A DNA stretch of 64,000 bases from Streptosporangiales bacterium (GTDB lineage Bacteria > Actinomycetota > Actinomycetes > Streptosporangiales > WHST01): the NCBI GenBank assembly GCA_009379825.1, contig WHTA01000013.1, forward strand, positions 44,855 to 108,854, written 5' to 3'. Positions 1 through 8,896 of the stretch are shown piece by piece. Numbering within the stretch: position 1 is the first letter of the stretch; every line of letters begins with the position of its first letter. The notes beneath the pieces were generated by a model, which saw only the letters and a list, made by a program, of their open reading frames with translations, was not told the origin of the DNA and ran no database searches. Position numbers and translations under genes: made by a program.

Positions 1-81
1 GGCCGGCACGTCGACGGCGACCTGCGACGCGCCGTCGGTGTACTGCCGCAGCGCGCCTGGCACCACTACGACAACCTCCAT
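1..81 (-). CDS. ThiS/MoaD-family ubiquitin-like protein (5' part, runs off window)
   Basis: Only the first 27 codons are inside the window. The product begins MEVVVVVPGALRQYTDG, a beta-strand start followed by LRxYxxG, typical of the small ubiquitin-like sulfur carriers of the MoaD/ThiS group. Its ATG overlaps the stop of the preceding Asp-box gene (TGATG), so the two are probably translationally coupled. The C-terminal Gly-Gly that would show sulfur-carrier activity is outside the window, so the exact role is unknown. Confidence 0.6.
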   Translation of the reverse strand, partial: MEVVVVVPGALRQYTDGASQVAVDVPA

Positions 82-1169
82 CACAGCGTCACCGCCCGCA
101 CCGACAGCACGTCGGGCAGGTTCCGCGCGATGGTCTGCCAGCTCTCTCCCTCGTCGTTGCTCGCGTACAGCTCGCCGTTGCGGCTGCCGAAGTACACCCC
201 GGCCCGCTCGGCCGTGTCGGTGCACATCGCGTCGCGCAGCACGGTGGAGTAGTAGCCCTCCTGCTGCAGCCCGGCGGACAGCGCCCGCCAGCTCTCGCCC
301 GCGTCGTCGGACCGGTACACCCGGCACGCCAGCTCGGGCGGCATCCGCTCACCGTCGGCGGTCAGCGGGAACAGGTAGACGGTGTCCGGCTTGTGCGGGT
401 GCACCACGATCGGGAAACCGAAGTTGCTCGGCAACCCGGTCTCGATCTCCCGCCAGGAGTCACCGCCGTCGTCGCTGCGGTAGACGCCGTGGTGGTTCTG
501 CGCGAACATCCGGTCCGGCCGGCCGGCGTGGCTCGCGACCTTGTGTACGCACTGGCCGTACTCGGGCTCGGGGTCCGGCATGAAGCGCACGGAGATGCCC
601 TTGTTCGTCGGTGACCAGCTCGCCCCGCCGTCGGTGGTCCGGTAGACGCCGCCGGTGGACATGGCGACGGTGACCCGCTCGGTGTCCACCGGGTGCGGCA
701 CGATCGTGTGCACCGCCTGGCCACCGAACCCGGGGAACCAGTCCTTCCGGTGCGGGTGGTCCCAGAGACCCTCGACCAGCGTGAAGCTGTCGCCGCCGTC
801 GACGGACTTGAACACCGCGCTCGGCTCGGTGCCGGCGTAGACCACGTCCGGCTGGCTCGCCGGCCCCGGCTGGACCTGCCACACCCGGGCGAGCGCCGCC
901 CCGGTGCGTTCGGGGAACCGGACGGGCGCCTGCTCCGGCTCCACCCAGGTGGCGCCGAGGTCGTCGGAGTGGAACAGCGAAGGTCCCCAGTGTTCGCTGT
1001 CCGCCGCGGCGAACAGCCGCGGTGTCGCACGTCTGGTGTCGACGCCCACGGCGTAGACCGCGTTCATCGTGAACCGCAGCGGGTCGAACTGCCAGCCACT
1101 GCGGTCGCCGGTGCTGCGTGCGAGCACGAGTCCCTTGCGGGTGCCTACGAGCAGGAGCACTTCGGTCAT
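81..1169 (-). CDS. Asp-box (BNR) repeat beta-propeller protein
   Basis: This 362-residue protein carries six Asp-box motifs of the S/T-x-D-x-G-x-S/T-W type (SDDLGATW, SVDGGDSF, TTDGGASW, SDDGGDSW, SDDAGESW, SNDEGESW), spaced as blades of a beta-propeller. Such proteins are often labelled exo-sialidase or glycosyl hydrolase, but no signal peptide and no sialidase RIP motif is visible, so a cytoplasmic propeller of unknown ligand is the safer call. The start is supported by GGAGG seven bases upstream of the ATG. The stop overlaps the start of a MoaD-like gene, suggesting a two-gene operon. Confidence 0.8.
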   Translation of the reverse strand: MTEVLLLVGTRKGLVLARSTGDRSGWQFDPLRFTMNAVYAVGVDTRRATPRLFAAADSEHWGPSLFHSDDLGATWVEPEQAPVRFPERTGAALARVWQVQPGPASQPDVVYAGTEPSAVFKSVDGGDSFTLVEGLWDHPHRKDWFPGFGGQAVHTIVPHPVDTERVTVAMSTGGVYRTTDGGASWSPTNKGISVRFMPDPEPEYGQCVHKVASHAGRPDRMFAQNHHGVYRSDDGGDSWREIETGLPSNFGFPIVVHPHKPDTVYLFPLTADGERMPPELACRVYRSDDAGESWRALSAGLQQEGYYSTVLRDAMCTDTAERAGVYFGSRNGELYASNDEGESWQTIARNLPDVLSVRAVTL

Positions 1170-1337
1170 CGCGATCCCTCCACGTCGTCCACGTATCGCT
1201 CAGTATCCGGCGAGGTGGCGTGGTGCGCTTCTTCAAACTTGCCGTACTCGACGGGACGGGCAACCGACCACGAGCCGGCCCGGTGGCCACCGGCCACTCA
1301 CGCTCCGCGTGACCCACCCCACAGGCTGTGCAGGACC

Positions 1338-1594
1338 CTGCTGATCCGCGAGGCGATCTACGACCTGGTCAAGTGGGCACCGACGTCGGCGAACACGCAG
1401 CCGCTGCTCGCCACCGACCCGACCCGTACGGACAAGGCCACGTTCAACGCGGCACTGCAGGTCGGCTACGTGATCGTCGGCATCCGGGCCGCCGGACTCG
1501 CCGCCGGCCCAATGGTCGGCTTCGACCGCGCCGGGACGCCTACCACCCGCGCAACCCGCGGCTCGGCTACGACGAGGTCGTCCGCAGCGTCTGA
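1338..1594 (+). pseudogene. Remnant of a RutE-like nitroreductase (malonic semialdehyde reductase family)
   Basis: One frame encodes LVKWAPTSANTQP and, after a gap, LQVGYVIVGIRAAGLAAGPMVGFDRAG. Both are hallmarks of the RutE/nitroreductase family (LKWxPTSAN and GLxxGPMxGFD). The normal C-terminal motif NPRLGYDEVV appears in another frame just before the end. The region between the two motifs, about 60 residues in intact family members, is missing, and the N-terminal 20 or so residues are absent. It is therefore a deleted and frameshifted relic. FMN binding and activity are not expected. Confidence 0.8.
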
Positions 1595-1601
1595 CCGCCC
1601 G

Positions 1602-2120
1602 TCAGCGGGCGGCTTCGATGGCCGCGACGATGTCGCCGACGATGCTCGCCCGGTCGCGGGTCACGTCCACGGTGACCCCGACCTCGTCCGGCTGCAACGG
1701 CTCCAGGTCGGCGAACTGGCTGTCGAGCAGGTCGGCCGGCATGAAGTCGTGCGTACGGCTGGCGACGCGCTGCGAGATGACCTCCCGGCTCGCCGCCAGG
1801 TGGACGAAGAACACCCCCTCGGCGCCGCCGCGGAGGATGTCGCGGTAGCTGCGCTTGAGCGCCGAGCACGCGACCACGCCACCGTCGCCGCCGCCCAGGC
1901 GCGAAGCGATCCACCCGGCCAGGTCGCGCAACCACGGCCGGCGGTCCTCGTCGTCGAGCGGCTCGCCGGCACGCATCTTCGCCACGTTCGCGGGCGGATG
2001 CCGCTCGTCGCCCTCGAGGAACTCGCACCCCAGCTGCGCGGCGACCCGCTGCCCGATCGTCGTCTTCCCGGACCCGGAGACACCCATCACGACGACCACC
2101 GTGGCGTGCGCTGCGTCCAT
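1602..2120 (-). CDS. gntK: Gluconokinase
   Basis: 172 residues, the usual length for GntK-type gluconate kinases, which phosphorylate D-gluconate to 6-phosphogluconate. The P-loop GVSGSGKTT lies at residues 13-21, followed by the family signatures EGDERHPPANVAKM, DDEDRRPWL and CSALKRSYRDILR, and a C-terminal FMPADLLDSQFADLEPL segment. The ATG follows AAGGAG, which overlaps the end of the upstream MFS gene three bases away, so the two form an operon. This suggests that the carrier imports gluconate or a related sugar acid. Confidence 0.92.
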   Translation of the reverse strand: MDAAHATVVVVMGVSGSGKTTIGQRVAAQLGCEFLEGDERHPPANVAKMRAGEPLDDEDRRPWLRDLAGWIASRLGGGDGGVVACSALKRSYRDILRGGAEGVFFVHLAASREVISQRVASRTHDFMPADLLDSQFADLEPLQPDEVGVTVDVTRDRASIVGDIVAAIEAAR

Positions 2121-2122
2121 CC

Positions 2123-3457
2123 TCACTCCTTCGCCTTCGGGGCGGCACCAAGCGCGATCGTCAGCACGCCGGCGCCGACCATCGCGGCGCCGACCGCCCA
2201 CATCCCCGCGTTCTGGGTGCCGGTCAGGTCCGCGAGCGCTCCCGTGACGTACGGGGCGACGAAACCGGCCAGGTTGCCGATCGAGTTCACCAGGGCGATA
2301 CCGCCGGCCGCTGCGGCACCGGTGAGGAACGTGGTGGGCAACGACCAGAACGTCGGCAGACCACAACACACCCCGACGGCACACACCGTCACCGCGATCA
2401 TGGTCAGCAGCGGACTCTGCAGGTAGAGCGCGATGGGGATCGCCGCGCCGCCGACGATGGCCGGCAGCGCCACGTGCCACACCCGTTCCCTGGTGCGGTC
2501 CCCGTGGTGCGCCCACAGCACCATGGCGATCGCCGCGACCGCGTACGGCACGGCGGTGATCATGCCGACCTGCACCAGCGAATACTCCACCCCGAACTGC
2601 TGCTGGAAGCCGTCCACGATGGTGGGCAGGAAGAACGACAGCGCGTACAGGCCGTAGACGATGCCGAAGTAGACGAACGACAGCGCGATGACCCGCGGGT
2701 TGGTCAGCGCCTTGCGCAGCGGGAAGTGGAACTGCTGACCGGTCTCCGCCTCCTCCTGCGCCATCTCGGCGGCCAGCCATTCCCGCTGGTCCGGGGTCAG
2801 CCACTTCGCGTCCGCCGGCCGGTCGGTGAGGTAGAACCAGGTGACGAAGGCCAGCAGGATCGCCGGCAGGCCCTCGACGAGGAACATCACCCGCCAGCCG
2901 GCGAGCCCGGCCAGCCCGTCCGTGGCGTACATGATCGCCGTGGACAGCGGCGCGCCGAGCATCGACGAGATCGGCACCGCCGCGATGAACAGGGCGACGA
3001 TCTTCGCCCGCTCCCGCTTCGGGAACCAGAACGTCAGGTACAGGATGATGCCGGGGAAGAAGCCGGCTTCCGCGACGCCGAGCAGCAGCCTGAGCACGTA
3101 CAACGTGCCGGCGTTGGGCACGAACGCCATGGCGGCGGCGAGGATGCCCCAGGTCAGCATGATGCGGGCGATCCAGCGCCTGGCACCGAACTTGTGCAAC
3201 GCGAGGTTGCTCGGCACCTCCAGCACCAGGTAGCCGATGAAGAACAGGCCGGACGCCAGCCCGAACATCGTCTCCGTCAGCGCCAGGTCCTCGCTCATGG
3301 TGAGCTTGGCGAAGCCGATGTTCGTACGGTCCAGGTAGTTGATGAAGTAGAGCAACGCGACGAACGGCAACAGCCGCATCGCCACCCGCCGGATCGTCCG
3401 CCGGCCCAGGTCGCTGTCGCTTCCCGCCGCGGCGGCCGGCACGGACGGCTCGGACAT
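2123..3457 (-). CDS. MFS transporter, anion:cation symporter (ACS) type
   Basis: 444 residues with about 12 hydrophobic segments. LPFVALLYFINYLDRTNIGFA in the first helix region is the ACS-family signature (D-R-x-N-I-x-x-A). The start is taken at the ATG preceded by GAGGAGA; a longer open frame upstream has no such site. ACS members carry organic anions such as hexuronates, galactonate or tartrate. Coupling to gntK makes a sugar acid the likely substrate, but that is inference. It is divergent from the M20 amidohydrolase, with roughly 95 bp between. Confidence 0.85.
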   Translation of the reverse strand: MSEPSVPAAAAGSDSDLGRRTIRRVAMRLLPFVALLYFINYLDRTNIGFAKLTMSEDLALTETMFGLASGLFFIGYLVLEVPSNLALHKFGARRWIARIMLTWGILAAAMAFVPNAGTLYVLRLLLGVAEAGFFPGIILYLTFWFPKRERAKIVALFIAAVPISSMLGAPLSTAIMYATDGLAGLAGWRVMFLVEGLPAILLAFVTWFYLTDRPADAKWLTPDQREWLAAEMAQEEAETGQQFHFPLRKALTNPRVIALSFVYFGIVYGLYALSFFLPTIVDGFQQQFGVEYSLVQVGMITAVPYAVAAIAMVLWAHHGDRTRERVWHVALPAIVGGAAIPIALYLQSPLLTMIAVTVCAVGVCCGLPTFWSLPTTFLTGAAAAGGIALVNSIGNLAGFVAPYVTGALADLTGTQNAGMWAVGAAMVGAGVLTIALGAAPKAKE

Positions 3458-3553
3458 GCGCTCTCCTCGAGATGCGTGCGTTCGGTACCGCCGCCGATCA
3501 TGCCGCGTATTCGAGGCTGGTGCCGGGCCGGGTCCGGTTGGCATACTCACCGC

Positions 3554-4750
3554 ATGCCGACACTCGCCGCTCTACTCGACGACGCCCGTGCACTGCAGGA
3601 GCGGATCGTCGAGTTCCGTAGGAAACTGCACCGTCAACCGGAGATCGGCCTCGACCTGCCGATCACCCGGCAGGCCATCCTCGACGAGATCGCCGACCTC
3701 GGCCTGGACATCACGTTGTCCGAGCGTACGTCCGCCGTCATCGCGAAGCTGACCGGCGGCAAGCCGGGCCCGACGGTGATCCTGCGTGGCGACATGGACG
3801 CGTTGCCGCTGAAGGAGGACACCGGCCTGCCGTTCGCGTCCGAGTTCCCCGGCGTGATGCACGCGTGCGGGCACGACACGCACGTGGCGATGCTCGCCGG
3901 TGCCGCCCGCCTGCTGGCCGGCCGCCGCGACGAGCTGGCCGGCAACGTCGTGTTCTTCTTCCAGCCCGGCGAGGAGGGCGACGGCGGCGCGCGGATCGTC
4001 CTCGAGGAGGGGCTGCTCGACTACCCGCGCGACTCGGTGGCGGGTGCGTTCGCCCTGCATATCTCGACGTCGGAGCACACCGGGGTGGTCTCGCTACGCC
4101 GCGGCGCGCAGCTCGCCGCCGCGGACACCTTCCGTGTCACGGTCACCGGCAGGGGCGGGCACGCGTCGTCACCGGCGGCCGCGAACGACCCGATCCCCGT
4201 GGCCTGCGAGATGGTAACCGCGCTGCAGACGGTGATGACCAGGCGGGTGAAGGCGTTCGACCCGGCGATCCTCACGGTGGCGCACCTGGTCGCCGGCACC
4301 ACCACGAACGTGATCCCGGCGACAGCGTCCATCGAGGGCACGATCAGGACGCTGTCCGAGGACGTCCGTACGGCCGTGCACGAGCACCTGCGCCGGGTGG
4401 TGGCCGGTGTCGCAGCCGCCCACGACATGACCGCCGAGGTGGACATCGAGCTGGGTTACCCGGTGACGGTCAACGACGACGCGTTCGCGGAGCGCGTCCA
4501 CACCGTCACGACCGACCTGCTCGGCGAGCACGCGAAGTGGATGGACCAGCCGATCATGGGCGCCGAGGACTTCTCCTACGTCCTCCAGGCGTACCCGGGT
4601 GCGATGGCGTTCATCGGCGCCTGCCCGCCCGACCAGGACACCGGCTCCGTCCCGTGGAACCACTCCAACCTGGTCGTCTTCGACGAGGCGGCGTTCAGCT
4701 CCGGCATCGCCACGCACGCGGCGGTCACCCTGGACCTGATCGGCAGCTGA
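3554..4750 (+). CDS. M20 family amidohydrolase (IAA-amino acid/hippurate hydrolase type)
   Basis: 398 residues. Metal-binding motifs of the M20D group are present: MHACGHDTHVAMLAGAA with Cys and His ligands, FFFQPGEEGDGGARIV with the catalytic Glu pair, and a late GAEDFSYVL. The dimerisation domain (GGHASSPAAANDPI) lies in the middle. These enzymes remove acyl groups from N-acyl amino acids. No clear ribosome-binding site precedes the ATG, but CATACT sits six bases upstream, consistent with a leaderless transcript. It stands alone, divergent from the MFS/gntK pair. Confidence 0.88.
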   Translation: MPTLAALLDDARALQERIVEFRRKLHRQPEIGLDLPITRQAILDEIADLGLDITLSERTSAVIAKLTGGKPGPTVILRGDMDALPLKEDTGLPFASEFPGVMHACGHDTHVAMLAGAARLLAGRRDELAGNVVFFFQPGEEGDGGARIVLEEGLLDYPRDSVAGAFALHISTSEHTGVVSLRRGAQLAAADTFRVTVTGRGGHASSPAAANDPIPVACEMVTALQTVMTRRVKAFDPAILTVAHLVAGTTTNVIPATASIEGTIRTLSEDVRTAVHEHLRRVVAGVAAAHDMTAEVDIELGYPVTVNDDAFAERVHTVTTDLLGEHAKWMDQPIMGAEDFSYVLQAYPGAMAFIGACPPDQDTGSVPWNHSNLVVFDEAAFSSGIATHAAVTLDLIGS

Positions 4751-4816
4751 CGAGTGTGACCAGTCAGACGCGCCCGTCCCGCGGCGACCGGTCGCCCGGT
4801 CCGTGATGATGAAGGT

Positions 4817-5998
4817 ATGAGCGACCGCACCACGGGGACGGCGAACCTGCTGGCCACCTACCGTGCCGGGCAGACGTTCTTCGCCACCAGGCGCGGCATG
4901 CTGCTCGGCGAGGGGGTCCGGGCGACGCTCCCGGCGACCGACGGCGACCAGGCCTGGGCCACGCTGCCGGCGCGGGCCACCGCCCTGGTCGAGGCGGCCG
5001 CCGCAGACGGCTCCGGTGCCGTCGTCGCCGGTGCCATCCCGTTCGAGCGGACGGCGGCCCCGCACCTGTTCGTGCCCGAGGTGGTGCGCCACAACGGCCC
5101 GGTGGACGCCGAGGTCGACCGGTACGAGCCACCGGCGGCCACCCGCTGGCAGGTGCGCCACGACCCGCCGGCCGACGGCTACGCGGCCGCGGTGGCCGAG
5201 GCGGTGAGCCGGTTCGGCACGACACCGCTGGAGAAGGTGGTGCTGGCCAGGACCGTGCACCTCACCACGACGCCGGCGCCCGACCCGGCCGGCATCCTCA
5301 CCGCGCTGGCCGCCAGGGACCCGCGCGGCAACACGTTCGCGGTGCCGGTGCCAGGCACCGACCCGCAGGTGCCGCGCACCTTCCTCGGCGCCAGCCCCGA
5401 GCTGCTCATCGGCCGGTACGGCGACCGTGTGGTCGCGAACCCGTACGCCGGCTCCGCGCCGCGCAGCGCCGACCCGGTCGAGGACGAACGCCTGGGCAGC
5501 GAGCTGCTCCGCTCGGCGAAGAACCTGCACGAGCACGCGGTCGTCGTCGACGACATCGAGCGCCTGCTGCGGCCGTTCTGCCGGTCGCTGTCGCTGTCCC
5601 CGGCTCCCGAGCTGGTCAGCACCCGGTCGATGTGGCACCTCGCCACCCGCATCGAGGGCGTGCTCGCCGACCCCGCGACCACCGCCCTCGACGTCGCCTG
5701 CGCACTGCACCCGACACCTGCGGTGTGCGGCACCCCGACCGAGCTGGCGTACCGGACGATCGCCGAGCTCGAGCCGTTCGACCGCGGCTACTACGCGGGC
5801 ATGGTCGGCTGGCTGGACGCCGACGGCGACGGCGAGTGGGTGGTGGCGATCAGGAGCGCCGAGGTCGAGGGCGACCGGCTGCGGCTGTTCGCCGGGGCCG
5901 GGATCGTCGACGGCTCCGTACCCGCCGACGAGATGCAGGAGACGTCGGCGAAGTTCCGCACCGTGCTCGACGCGATCGGCGTCCAGGCGGACCTGTAG
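4817..5998 (+). CDS. Isochorismate synthase
   Basis: 393 residues of the chorismate-utilising fold. Motifs are those of EntC/DhbC/MenF isochorismate synthases: EKVVLARTVHL, FLGASPELLIGR, NPYAGSAPRS, HPTPAVCGTPT, FDRGYYAGMVGW and GAGIVDGS. It would convert chorismate to isochorismate, the entry to menaquinone or to catecholate/salicylate compounds. No men or siderophore genes are adjacent, so which pathway it serves cannot be told here. Its stop abuts the stop of the convergent CsaA-like gene with no spacer. Confidence 0.9.
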   Translation: MSDRTTGTANLLATYRAGQTFFATRRGMLLGEGVRATLPATDGDQAWATLPARATALVEAAAADGSGAVVAGAIPFERTAAPHLFVPEVVRHNGPVDAEVDRYEPPAATRWQVRHDPPADGYAAAVAEAVSRFGTTPLEKVVLARTVHLTTTPAPDPAGILTALAARDPRGNTFAVPVPGTDPQVPRTFLGASPELLIGRYGDRVVANPYAGSAPRSADPVEDERLGSELLRSAKNLHEHAVVVDDIERLLRPFCRSLSLSPAPELVSTRSMWHLATRIEGVLADPATTALDVACALHPTPAVCGTPTELAYRTIAELEPFDRGYYAGMVGWLDADGDGEWVVAIRSAEVEGDRLRLFAGAGIVDGSVPADEMQETSAKFRTVLDAIGVQADL

Positions 5999-6343
5999 TC
6001 AGCCGATGATGTCACCGGGCTCAGGGCCCGGCTGGTCCGCCGACAGCAGGTGGACGGTGCCGTCGGTCGCGTAGGCGCCGATCATCAGGAACTCGCTCTT
6101 CACCCCGGCGATCTGCCGACTGCCGATGTTGACCACGCCGATGACCAACCGGCCGCGGAGGTCGTCGGGCGAGTAGTGCGAGACCTGCGCGCTCGTAGTA
6201 CGTACCCCGAGTAGACCGAAGTCCACGTCGACCACGTACGCGGCGCTGCGCGCAGTCTCGTGTGGCCGGACGTCGACTACGCGGCCGACGCGGATGTCGA
6301 GGTCGAAGAAGCTGCTCGGCTCGACTTCGGGTTTCGGTCGCAT
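5999..6343 (-). CDS. CsaA-like tRNA-binding (OB-fold) protein
   Basis: 114 residues forming a single tRNA-binding domain of the kind found in CsaA and at the C-terminus of methionyl-tRNA synthetase: FFDLDIRVGRVVDV near the N-terminus, followed by GVVNIGSRQIAGVKSEFLMIGA. Family members are dimers that bind tRNA or unfolded protein; CsaA was described as a chaperone linked to secretion. It is convergent and directly abutting the isochorismate synthase. The 190 bp upstream to pabB are relatively AT-rich (for example ATATCAAATATTGAG) and probably hold its promoter. Confidence 0.85.
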   Translation of the reverse strand: MRPKPEVEPSSFFDLDIRVGRVVDVRPHETARSAAYVVDVDFGLLGVRTTSAQVSHYSPDDLRGRLVIGVVNIGSRQIAGVKSEFLMIGAYATDGTVHLLSADQPGPEPGDIIG

Positions 6344-6532
6344 GCTGCCAAGTCTGTCGAAGGTCGTCGGGCGACATCACCAAGATCAACTTCGCACAGC
6401 GGACCATATCAAATATTGAGACAACCGTCGCGTTTCGTCACCATATGCAGTCGGACAGCGAGGCGGACCACCACATTCCGCGCGCCGACAGGACTGCTGA
6501 TCGCGGAGCGTGGTCAGCCTCGGCGCGTCGGG

Positions 6533-7930
6533 TCAGCCGGTGAACTCCGCGCCCAGCAACCGGAGCAGCGGCGTCGCCTTCACCGCCGTCTCCTCGTACT
6601 CGGCGACCGGGTCGGAGTCGGCGACGATCGCCCCGCCGACGCCGTAGCTCACCAGGCCGCGGGCGACCACCGCGGTACGTATCACCATGGCCAGGTCGAG
6701 CGCCCCGTCGACGCCGAGCCAGCCCAACGCGCCCGAGTACACCCCGCGCGGCCCGCCCTCCAGCTCGTCCAGCAGCTCCATGGTGCGCAGCTTCGGCGCG
6801 CCGGTCATCGACCCGCCGGGGAACGCCGCCCGGACGCAGTCGACGGCCGTACGGTCGGCGCGCAGCCGCGCCTGCACCGTGCTGACCAGCTGGTGCACGG
6901 TCGCGTACGTCTCGACCTCGAACAACCCGGCGACCTCGACCGAACCGGGTTCGGCGACCCTGGCCAGGTCGTTGCGTACCAGGTCGACGATCATCAGGTT
7001 CTCCGCGCGGTCCTTCGGGTTGGCCGCCAGCTCCGCGGCGAGCGCGGCGTCCTCGGCCGCGTCCCGGCCGCGCGGCCGAGTGCCCTTGATCGGTCGCGAC
7101 TGCGCCACCCCGTCCCTGCCGACGGCGAGGAAGCGTTCAGGCGACGTGCTCAGCACCGCCACGTCACCGAACCTGAGGTACGCCGCGTACGGGGCGGGCG
7201 CGACCTGCCGCAGCCGCCGGTACGCCTGCCACGGGTCGAACCCGGCCGGCGCCTCGACCATGTTGGTGAGGCACAGCTCGTAGCTGTCGCCGACCCTGAT
7301 CGCCTGGTGGCACCGGTCGACCAACTGGAGGTACTCGGTGCGGCCGTGCCGCAGCCGTAGCGGGGTGGCGTCGACGCCGAACTGCGGCGGCTCCGCGGGT
7401 GCCAGGTCGGCGAGCCGGTCGCCGGTCTCCGTCAGCCACTGTTCCGCGGTGCCCGACCCGTCGTCGAGCGCGAACAGGTAGGTGCGCGCGGAGATCGCGT
7501 CGATCGCGACGACGCGGTCCGCGAACAGCAACGCGGCATCCGGGTTGGGTGCCCGGTGCGCGCGGGCACCGCCGCACTCGGCCTTCAGCTCGTACCCGAG
7601 GTACCCCACCCAGCCGACCTGGAACGGCACGTCGGCGTCGGCCATCGTCACCGGCCGCTCGTGGTGTGCCCCCAGCCAGTCGAAGAACGGCATGGACAGC
7701 TGCTCGGCGGCACCCGAGGAGTCGGCGACGGTCACGGTGCCCGCCCACACGTCGGCCGTGACCACCTGCGCGAGCGGCCCGCCCGCGTCACCGAGGAACG
7801 ACCACCGCGCCTGCCGGTCACCGGGCCGCGAGCTGTCGAGCCAGAACCCGTACGGGCTGTCGCGGTAGAGCGCGGCGAACGCCGCCTCCGCATCCACCGC
7901 CTCCGGCAACCGCCGAGCCCGCACCCACAT
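6533..7930 (-). CDS. pabB: Aminodeoxychorismate synthase component I
   Basis: About 465 residues. It aligns with PabB in its C-terminal chorismate-binding part: QSRPIKGTRPRG, ENLMIVDLVRNDL, VHQLVSTVQARL, FPGGSMTGAPK and RGVYSGALGWLG. It makes 4-amino-4-deoxychorismate for folate together with a glutamine amidotransferase; a candidate partner lies at 48207-48848. PIKGT, as in PabB, favours p-aminobenzoate over anthranilate synthesis. The start at MWVRARRL is preferred; an in-frame GTG 18 bases upstream is an alternative. The gene stands alone. Confidence 0.88.
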   Translation of the reverse strand: MWVRARRLPEAVDAEAAFAALYRDSPYGFWLDSSRPGDRQARWSFLGDAGGPLAQVVTADVWAGTVTVADSSGAAEQLSMPFFDWLGAHHERPVTMADADVPFQVGWVGYLGYELKAECGGARAHRAPNPDAALLFADRVVAIDAISARTYLFALDDGSGTAEQWLTETGDRLADLAPAEPPQFGVDATPLRLRHGRTEYLQLVDRCHQAIRVGDSYELCLTNMVEAPAGFDPWQAYRRLRQVAPAPYAAYLRFGDVAVLSTSPERFLAVGRDGVAQSRPIKGTRPRGRDAAEDAALAAELAANPKDRAENLMIVDLVRNDLARVAEPGSVEVAGLFEVETYATVHQLVSTVQARLRADRTAVDCVRAAFPGGSMTGAPKLRTMELLDELEGGPRGVYSGALGWLGVDGALDLAMVIRTAVVARGLVSYGVGGAIVADSDPVAEYEETAVKATPLLRLLGAEFTG

Positions 7931-7971
7931 GCGCCGATTCTCGACCACGACGCAGCGCCCCGCCCCGCGGG

Positions 7972-8624
7972 TCAGGAACCGGCGACGAGCTCACTGCGCG
8001 ACTCGACCACCGTCACCCGGAAGCTCGCCGACCGGCCGACGGCAGGCAACGAGCCGCCGTCCCCGTCCGACCCGACCCAGCTCGCGCCCCAGCGCACCGT
8101 CACCCGCACCGTGTAGGTACCGGACTCCTCGTACGCGTGCGTGCAAGCCGCGTCCTCGTCGGCGTCCTTCGCGTACGAGACCCCCGGCGCGGCACACGTC
8201 ACCGGATCGTCCCCAGGATCGACGACCACCGTCCTGGCCGACGCCGTCACCGTCGCCCAGTTGTCTCCGGCCCGAGCAGTCGCGCTGCGCGAACCGTGTT
8301 GCGCCTCGCCCAGCCAGAACCAGGTAGGCATCCGCACCAGCATCCGCTTGTCCTTCGGCGGCGCAGTCCGCACCACCGGCGCCGGCACAGGCAACCGCTC
8401 GTAAGCCCGCTCGGACAACGTCACCGCCGACGGCCCGTCCTCCTCGCCGGAGGGGCCGCGCGTACAGGGCCCGTAGTCGACCTGGTCATAAGCCCGGCTG
8501 CCACACCGTCTCCTGACACGAGATCGCCGGGTCGTTGATGCCAGCCCGTTGGCGGGGCAGCCGCCGTCGTCGACAAGGTCAGGGCACGCACCGCGCCGAG
8601 GGCGGCGCTCACGACCAGCCTCAC
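7972..8624 (-). pseudogene. Secreted protein gene, frameshifted
   Basis: A GTG at 8624 opens a signal-peptide-like start (MRLVVSAALGAVRALTL, then Ala-rich). The coding sense then passes through at least two frames: INDPAISCQETVWQPG in one, and DYGPCTRGPSGEEDGPS running into TLSERAYERLPVP in another. The last 150 codons are open and end in a fold resembling PKD/immunoglobulin-like domains (DEDAACTHAYEESGTYTVRVTV). The original product was an exported protein of roughly 215 residues of unknown function. Its GTG overlaps the stop of the lipoprotein relic (GTGA), so the two were once a coupled operon. Confidence 0.7.
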
Positions 8625-8880
8625 GCCGGGGGTGAACACGTCTGCCTCAGATCCCTCGTGGCACTGACCCGCCAACCGTCCTTGGATCGAGTGAGCGTGT
8701 TCTTGACGAACGCAAAGTCGTCGAGCCCCTTGTCGACCCGTTCGCCAGTCTCTTCGTCGATCATCCGGAACTGGCTTTGATCGACGACAAGACGGTCACT
8801 TGATCGCCTCGACCTGCTTCTCGTCGGACAGGCCCTTGGTGCTCTTCGGCGAGGAGTTGGGTGACTCGCTGGTCGAGCTC
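8621..8880 (-). pseudogene. Lipoprotein gene remnant (start lost, internal deletion)
   Basis: One frame reads STSESPNSSPKSTKGLSDEK, a Ser/Thr/Pro-rich linker like that after a lipobox, and ends at a TGA near 8797. Directly after, another frame reads DQSQFRMIDEETGERVDKGL and DGWRVSATRDL to a stop at 8621. The second piece resembles the C-terminal half of small actinobacterial NTF2-like lipoproteins. No signal peptide or start codon remains and the middle of the domain is missing. It was upstream of and coupled to the secreted-protein gene. Confidence 0.6.
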
Positions 8881-8884
8881 CGCG

Positions 8885-8890
8885 TAGGGT
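8885..8890 (+). promoter_or_regulatory. Putative -10 element of a leaderless lutA transcript
   Basis: TAGGGT fits the actinobacterial TANNNT -10 consensus and lies six bases upstream of the lutA GTG, leaving no room for a ribosome-binding site. This spacing is characteristic of leaderless mRNAs in actinobacteria. It is a motif-based prediction only. Confidence 0.4.
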
Positions 8891-8896
8891 TGCCGC

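Noticed and set aside
2474..3553. N-terminal extension of the M20 amidohydrolase back to 2474
   Set aside because: It would lie antisense over the MFS gene; family homology begins at the ATG at 3554.
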